Below are positions 5,929 through 6,070 of a DNA stretch of 6,070 bases, piece by piece. Every line of letters begins with the position of its first letter. Within the stretch, counting starts at the first letter, position 1. The notes below the pieces were generated by a model, which did not search any database, had not been told where the DNA came from, and saw only the letters and a program-made list of their open reading frames with translations. Origin of the DNA: DATFAS01 sp035254305 (lineage in GTDB: Bacteria > Bacillota > Bacilli > Aneurinibacillales > RAOX-1); contig DATFAS010000182.1 of the NCBI GenBank assembly GCA_035254305.1, positions 1 to 6,070 on the forward strand. Reading direction: 5' to 3'. The translations under genes and the position numbers were made by a program.

Positions 5929-6070
5929 AATCCTCCCCTCCTTTCCGTATCCATTAAATATTTTTTCATATGAAATTGGAAAGATTGTTCCTCTTCATGA
6001 ACCCAAACCTTATCCATGAAGTGATAAATGAGATATAATCCTCTCCCATGTTCTCCAACGTTCACCATAT
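5925..6070 (-). CDS. Anti-sigma factor serine kinase, C-terminal fragment (RsbW/SpoIIAB-like)
   Basis: The frame is open from the right edge (first complete codon at 6066-6068) to a TGA at 5925-5927, giving the last 47 residues of a gene whose 5' part is outside the window. The fragment reads GEHGRGLYLIYHFMDKV near its start. That matches the G2 nucleotide-binding box and following helix of GHKL-type anti-sigma kinases, where GRGL or GMGL is followed by an MD-x-V motif. The remaining residues (FQFHMKKYL) look like the last strand and the C-terminus. The stop codon overlaps the STAS start as ATGA, and the next two genes encode the antagonist and the phosphatase that such a kinase needs, which greatly strengthens the call. 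Its ATP-binding N and G1 boxes cannot be inspected here. A histidine kinase is less likely because of the short tail after the G2 box and the context. Confidence 0.82.
   Translation of the reverse strand, partial: MVNVGEHGRGLYLIYHFMDKVWVHEEEQSFQFHMKKYLMDTERRGGL

Overview
The window looks like chromosomal DNA from a low-GC Gram-positive bacterium (Bacillota, probably a Bacillales-type spore former). The signs are AT-rich spacers, strong AGGAGG-type ribosome binding sites, sigma-A-like promoter elements, and a partner-switching module of the RsbW/RsbV/RsbP kind. The species cannot be named from the sequence alone. Gene density is high and I see no insertion sequence, phage gene, CRISPR array, tRNA or rRNA.

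Layout. The left edge holds the C-terminal 177 residues of a methyl-accepting chemotaxis protein (+ strand). It converges, with only 14 bases between the stop codons, on tadA (- strand), the tRNA adenosine deaminase that makes inosine 34. A 218-base divergent spacer follows. It carries a good sigma-A-like promoter and a long, possibly structured leader for a 12-TM-type amino acid permease of the APC superfamily (+), which ends in a clear intrinsic terminator. Next is a monocistronic bifunctional metallophosphatase/5'-nucleotidase (+) without a signal peptide, probably cytoplasmic and probably starting at a GTG. A hairpin separates it from a tightly packed three-gene operon on the - strand that enters from the right edge: an anti-sigma-factor serine kinase (C-terminal 47 residues only), a STAS anti-anti-sigma factor, and a PAS-PP2C phosphatase.

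How the genes work together. The right-hand operon reads as one regulatory device. The kinase would bind a sigma factor (or other target) and phosphorylate the STAS protein. The PAS-PP2C phosphatase, when its PAS domain senses a signal, would dephosphorylate the STAS protein, which then captures the kinase and frees the target. The domain order of the phosphatase resembles RsbP of Bacillus subtilis, but no rsbQ-like partner and no sigma factor gene lies within the window. The chemoreceptor, TadA, permease and nucleotidase look like independent transcription units with no evident shared pathway.

The window is mostly ordinary. The points most worth a second look are the orphan partner-switching module with its variant motifs, the permease leader with mutually exclusive pairings, and the nucleotidase start site. 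I found no convincing undescribed system.
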